Below, piece after piece: positions 62,327-64,000 of a stretch of DNA of 64,000 bases. Source of the DNA: Flavobacterium sp. (GTDB lineage Bacteria; Bacteroidota; Bacteroidia; Flavobacteriales; Flavobacteriaceae); contig NZ_JAHEBT010000052.1 of the NCBI RefSeq assembly GCF_024642105.1, forward strand, positions 310,001-374,000, read 5' to 3'. Position 1 is the first letter of the stretch. Every line of letters starts with the position of its first letter. Both the position numbers and the translations under genes were made by a program. The notes below the pieces were generated by a model. That model made no database searches. It saw nothing but the letters and a program-made list of their open reading frames with translations, and was not told where the DNA came from.

Positions 62327-63601
62327 TTATAATCCTGTTGCAACAGTTTTTGTTCCTCTTTCTTTGATTAGCTCTTGTCTTACCGCAAAATCACGATACA
62401 AAGCCACTGGATTTAATGCAGCACCTGAACGCAAACGTGCCTCAGCTACTAAAGCTCTAACATCGGTACGGAAGGCATTCTGTAAAATTTCTTGTGCTTT
62501 TACCACATCATTTTCATTTTGCGCAATTTCTAAAGCTTTTCTATCTACTAATAACGCTTGTGCATAAGCAATCATAATTGCTTCAACAGATTGCAATAAA
62601 TCTTCTAATGGATCTTTAACATTATGAGAAGCATCAATCATCCATCCCAAATCTTTGGCATGATTCATTCCTCTAGCATCCATACCTTCTACCAACTCAT
62701 TGAAAATCAAAAACAATTGGTAAGGCTTCATTGCTCCTGCAGTCAAATCATCATCTCCGTATTTAGAATCGTTAAAATGGAATCCTCCCAATTTACCTTC
62801 CATTAACAATATCGCTACAATTTGTTCAATATTAGCATTTGGCAAATGGTGTCCTAAATCCACTAAAGTAAAGGCTTTATCTCCTAATTTTTTTACATAT
62901 GAATACGATTGTCCCCAATCAGCCACAGTAGTAGAATAGAAATTAGGCTCGTTGCTCTTATACTCTAAGTACATCTTCCAATTTGATGGTAAAGCGGCAT
63001 AAATTTCCTCTAAACTTTCCAAGGTATTTTGGTAGGCTTTGCGAAAATTCAACTGCCCAGGAAAACAAGATCCATCGGCCAACCAAACTGTTAAAGACTC
63101 TGAACCCAATGCAATTCCTTGTTGAATTACTTCAATGTTATGTGCAATGGCTTGTTTACGAATAGCTTTATTTACATTCTGTAAAGAACCATATTTATAA
63201 GTGTATTCTTGATTGGTTTGGTCTTGAAATGTATTTGAATTTACCGCATCAAATTTCAGTCCGTGTTGAGAAGCCAAGTTTTTGATAGCTTGATAATCTG
63301 TTGGAATATCCCACGGAATATGTAATGAAATCGCACCTGAAGCATTGTTCAAAGCATGCAACAATCCTACATCTTCTATTTTTTCTTCCAGTGAACGAGG
63401 CTCTCCTCCTCCTGGAAAACGACCAAAACGAGTTCCCCCTGTACCTAATGCCCAAGATGGAATAGCGATTTGAAAATCAATTAATTTTTGGATTATATTT
63501 TCTGTTTCACCAATTTCTGATGCAGTGAAAACTAATTTATTAGCATGCGATTTAAGCAAATCAGCATTATGAGAAGCTATTTTATTTGAATCAAGTAACA
63601 T
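62327..63601 (-). CDS. rhaI: L-rhamnose isomerase (RhaI type)
   Basis: This 424-residue TIM-barrel isomerase converts L-rhamnose to L-rhamnulose. It matches the Pseudomonas-type RhaI family rather than E. coli RhaA. Visible points: TGGTRFGRFPGGGEPRSLEE, SLTVWLADGSCFPGQ, MYLEYKSNEPNFYSTTVADW (metal Glu), FTLVDLGHHLPNANIE (metal Asp and His) and GGFHFNDSKYGDDDL (metal Asp). A 115-base gap with a hairpin separates it from the upstream dehydrogenase gene. Confidence 0.93.
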   Translation of the reverse strand: MLLDSNKIASHNADLLKSHANKLVFTASEIGETENIIQKLIDFQIAIPSWALGTGGTRFGRFPGGGEPRSLEEKIEDVGLLHALNNASGAISLHIPWDIPTDYQAIKNLASQHGLKFDAVNSNTFQDQTNQEYTYKYGSLQNVNKAIRKQAIAHNIEVIQQGIALGSESLTVWLADGSCFPGQLNFRKAYQNTLESLEEIYAALPSNWKMYLEYKSNEPNFYSTTVADWGQSYSYVKKLGDKAFTLVDLGHHLPNANIEQIVAILLMEGKLGGFHFNDSKYGDDDLTAGAMKPYQLFLIFNELVEGMDARGMNHAKDLGWMIDASHNVKDPLEDLLQSVEAIMIAYAQALLVDRKALEIAQNENDVVKAQEILQNAFRTDVRALVAEARLRSGAALNPVALYRDFAVRQELIKERGTKTVATGL

Positions 63602-63658
63602 AATATTTTTTTTAAAGGTAAATAAAAAAGAGAATTAGACAACGATTTTTAAAATTAA

Positions 63659-63692
63659 ATCTCTAACGCCCAAACCAAGAGACGTTAGAGAT
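63659..63692 (-). terminator. Intercistronic hairpin before rhaI
   Basis: ATCTCTAACG and CGTTAGAGAT are perfect 10-bp arms around a 14-base loop, followed on the minus strand by TTAATTTT. It may stabilise or partly terminate the upstream message. Confidence 0.6.
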
Positions 63693-63716
63693 AAAAAACA
63701 AAAACCAATCTAAAAA

Positions 63717-64000
63717 CTATCGATAAAATCCCATTGACACCCCACCGTCAACATTCAAGGCATTTCCTGTTGATTTATTCAACAAACCTCCTACGAATGC
63801 ATAACAAGCGTTGGCGATATCATCTGGTAATATAATTTCATTCAACAAAGTACGCTTAGCGTAATAAGCAGGTAATTCTGCTACAGTAATTCCGTAGGCT
63901 TTTGCACGACCTTCTGCCCAACCTCCTGACCAAATATTAGAATCAGAAATTACTGCATCTGGATTAACTGTATTCACACGAATTTTATCTGCACCTAATT
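63717..64000 (-). CDS. Bifunctional rhamnulose-1-P aldolase/lactaldehyde dehydrogenase-like, C-terminus
   Basis: The frame is open to the window edge; the visible part reads LGADKIRVNTVNPDAVISDS, then WSGGWAEGRAKAYGITVAEL, and ends NALNVDGGVSMGFYR. It is the C-terminal short-chain-dehydrogenase half of the aldolase/SDR fusion (RhaEW-like) found beside rhaI. Such enzymes split rhamnulose 1-phosphate to DHAP and L-lactaldehyde and oxidise the aldehyde to L-lactate. The aldolase half lies outside, so the fusion is inferred from family. A GTG at 63977 is internal, not the start. Confidence 0.85.
   Translation of the reverse strand, partial: LGADKIRVNTVNPDAVISDSNIWSGGWAEGRAKAYGITVAELPAYYAKRTLLNEIILPDDIANACYAFVGGLLNKSTGNALNVDGGVSMGFYR

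Overview
The window looks like the chromosome of a Flavobacterium-type member of the Bacteroidota. The genes are AT-rich. Many promoters carry the Bacteroidetes -10 element TAnnTTTG and Shine-Dalgarno sequences are weak. Families typical of the group are present (DUF2723, DUF4296, DUF4271, DUF3098, DUF5686, DUF3127, TonB-dependent receptors), and tyrS, leuS, asnS, rpoN and frr are of the Bacteroidetes kind. Most of the sequence (about 1-48 kb) is ordinary housekeeping chromosome crossed by many small palindromic repeats.

Layout. 0-9 kb: the end of arfB, a TPP riboswitch ahead of a TonB-dependent receptor (probably thiamin uptake), a Rieske-like lipoprotein without its His ligands, greA with a terminator-like leader hairpin, a HIT protein, a histidine kinase, DUF3127, a dGTPase and tyrS. 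9-18 kb: an epimerase, tRNA-Gln, a DUF2723 GT-C protein, a convergent operon for polyprenyl-phosphate mannose synthase, dihydroorotase and a DUF4296 lipoprotein, then DUF4271, hemD and an Lrp regulator. 18-29 kb: leuS with a repeat-derived peptide, ftsX-DUF3098-uppP-truB, a thioredoxin-like protein, pyrH-frr and a DUF5686 outer-membrane protein. 29-48 kb: an antiporter, an RND-like exporter, asnS, a broken GxxExxY gene inside inverted repeats, rpoN, an unknown lipoprotein/barrel pair, tdk, rsmI-hopJ-recJ-MFS, and an enoyl-CoA hydratase/small membrane protein/queD/lpxH operon.

48.3-56.8 kb is accessory. Directly after tRNA-Ala, two direct repeats of about 200 bp enclose roughly 4.7 kb. The segment holds the 3' end of a destroyed LacI/GntR-type sugar regulator, xylB, xylA, and a 'mobile mystery protein' A/B pair (an HTH protein plus a Fic protein) with an unusually clear operator array. 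Partial copies of the same repeat lie after xylA and downstream of the lut genes. A GH115 xylan alpha-glucuronidase follows, so the neighbourhood reads as a xylan/xylose region.

56.8-64 kb is a minus-strand L-rhamnose catabolic cluster: an aldolase/dehydrogenase (partial, at the window edge), rhamnose isomerase, an FGGY kinase, lutA, a GH28 pectinase, lutB and lutC. The genes describe a route from rhamnose through lactaldehyde and L-lactate to pyruvate, with a pectin-active GH28 enzyme embedded between two subunits of the lactate oxidase.
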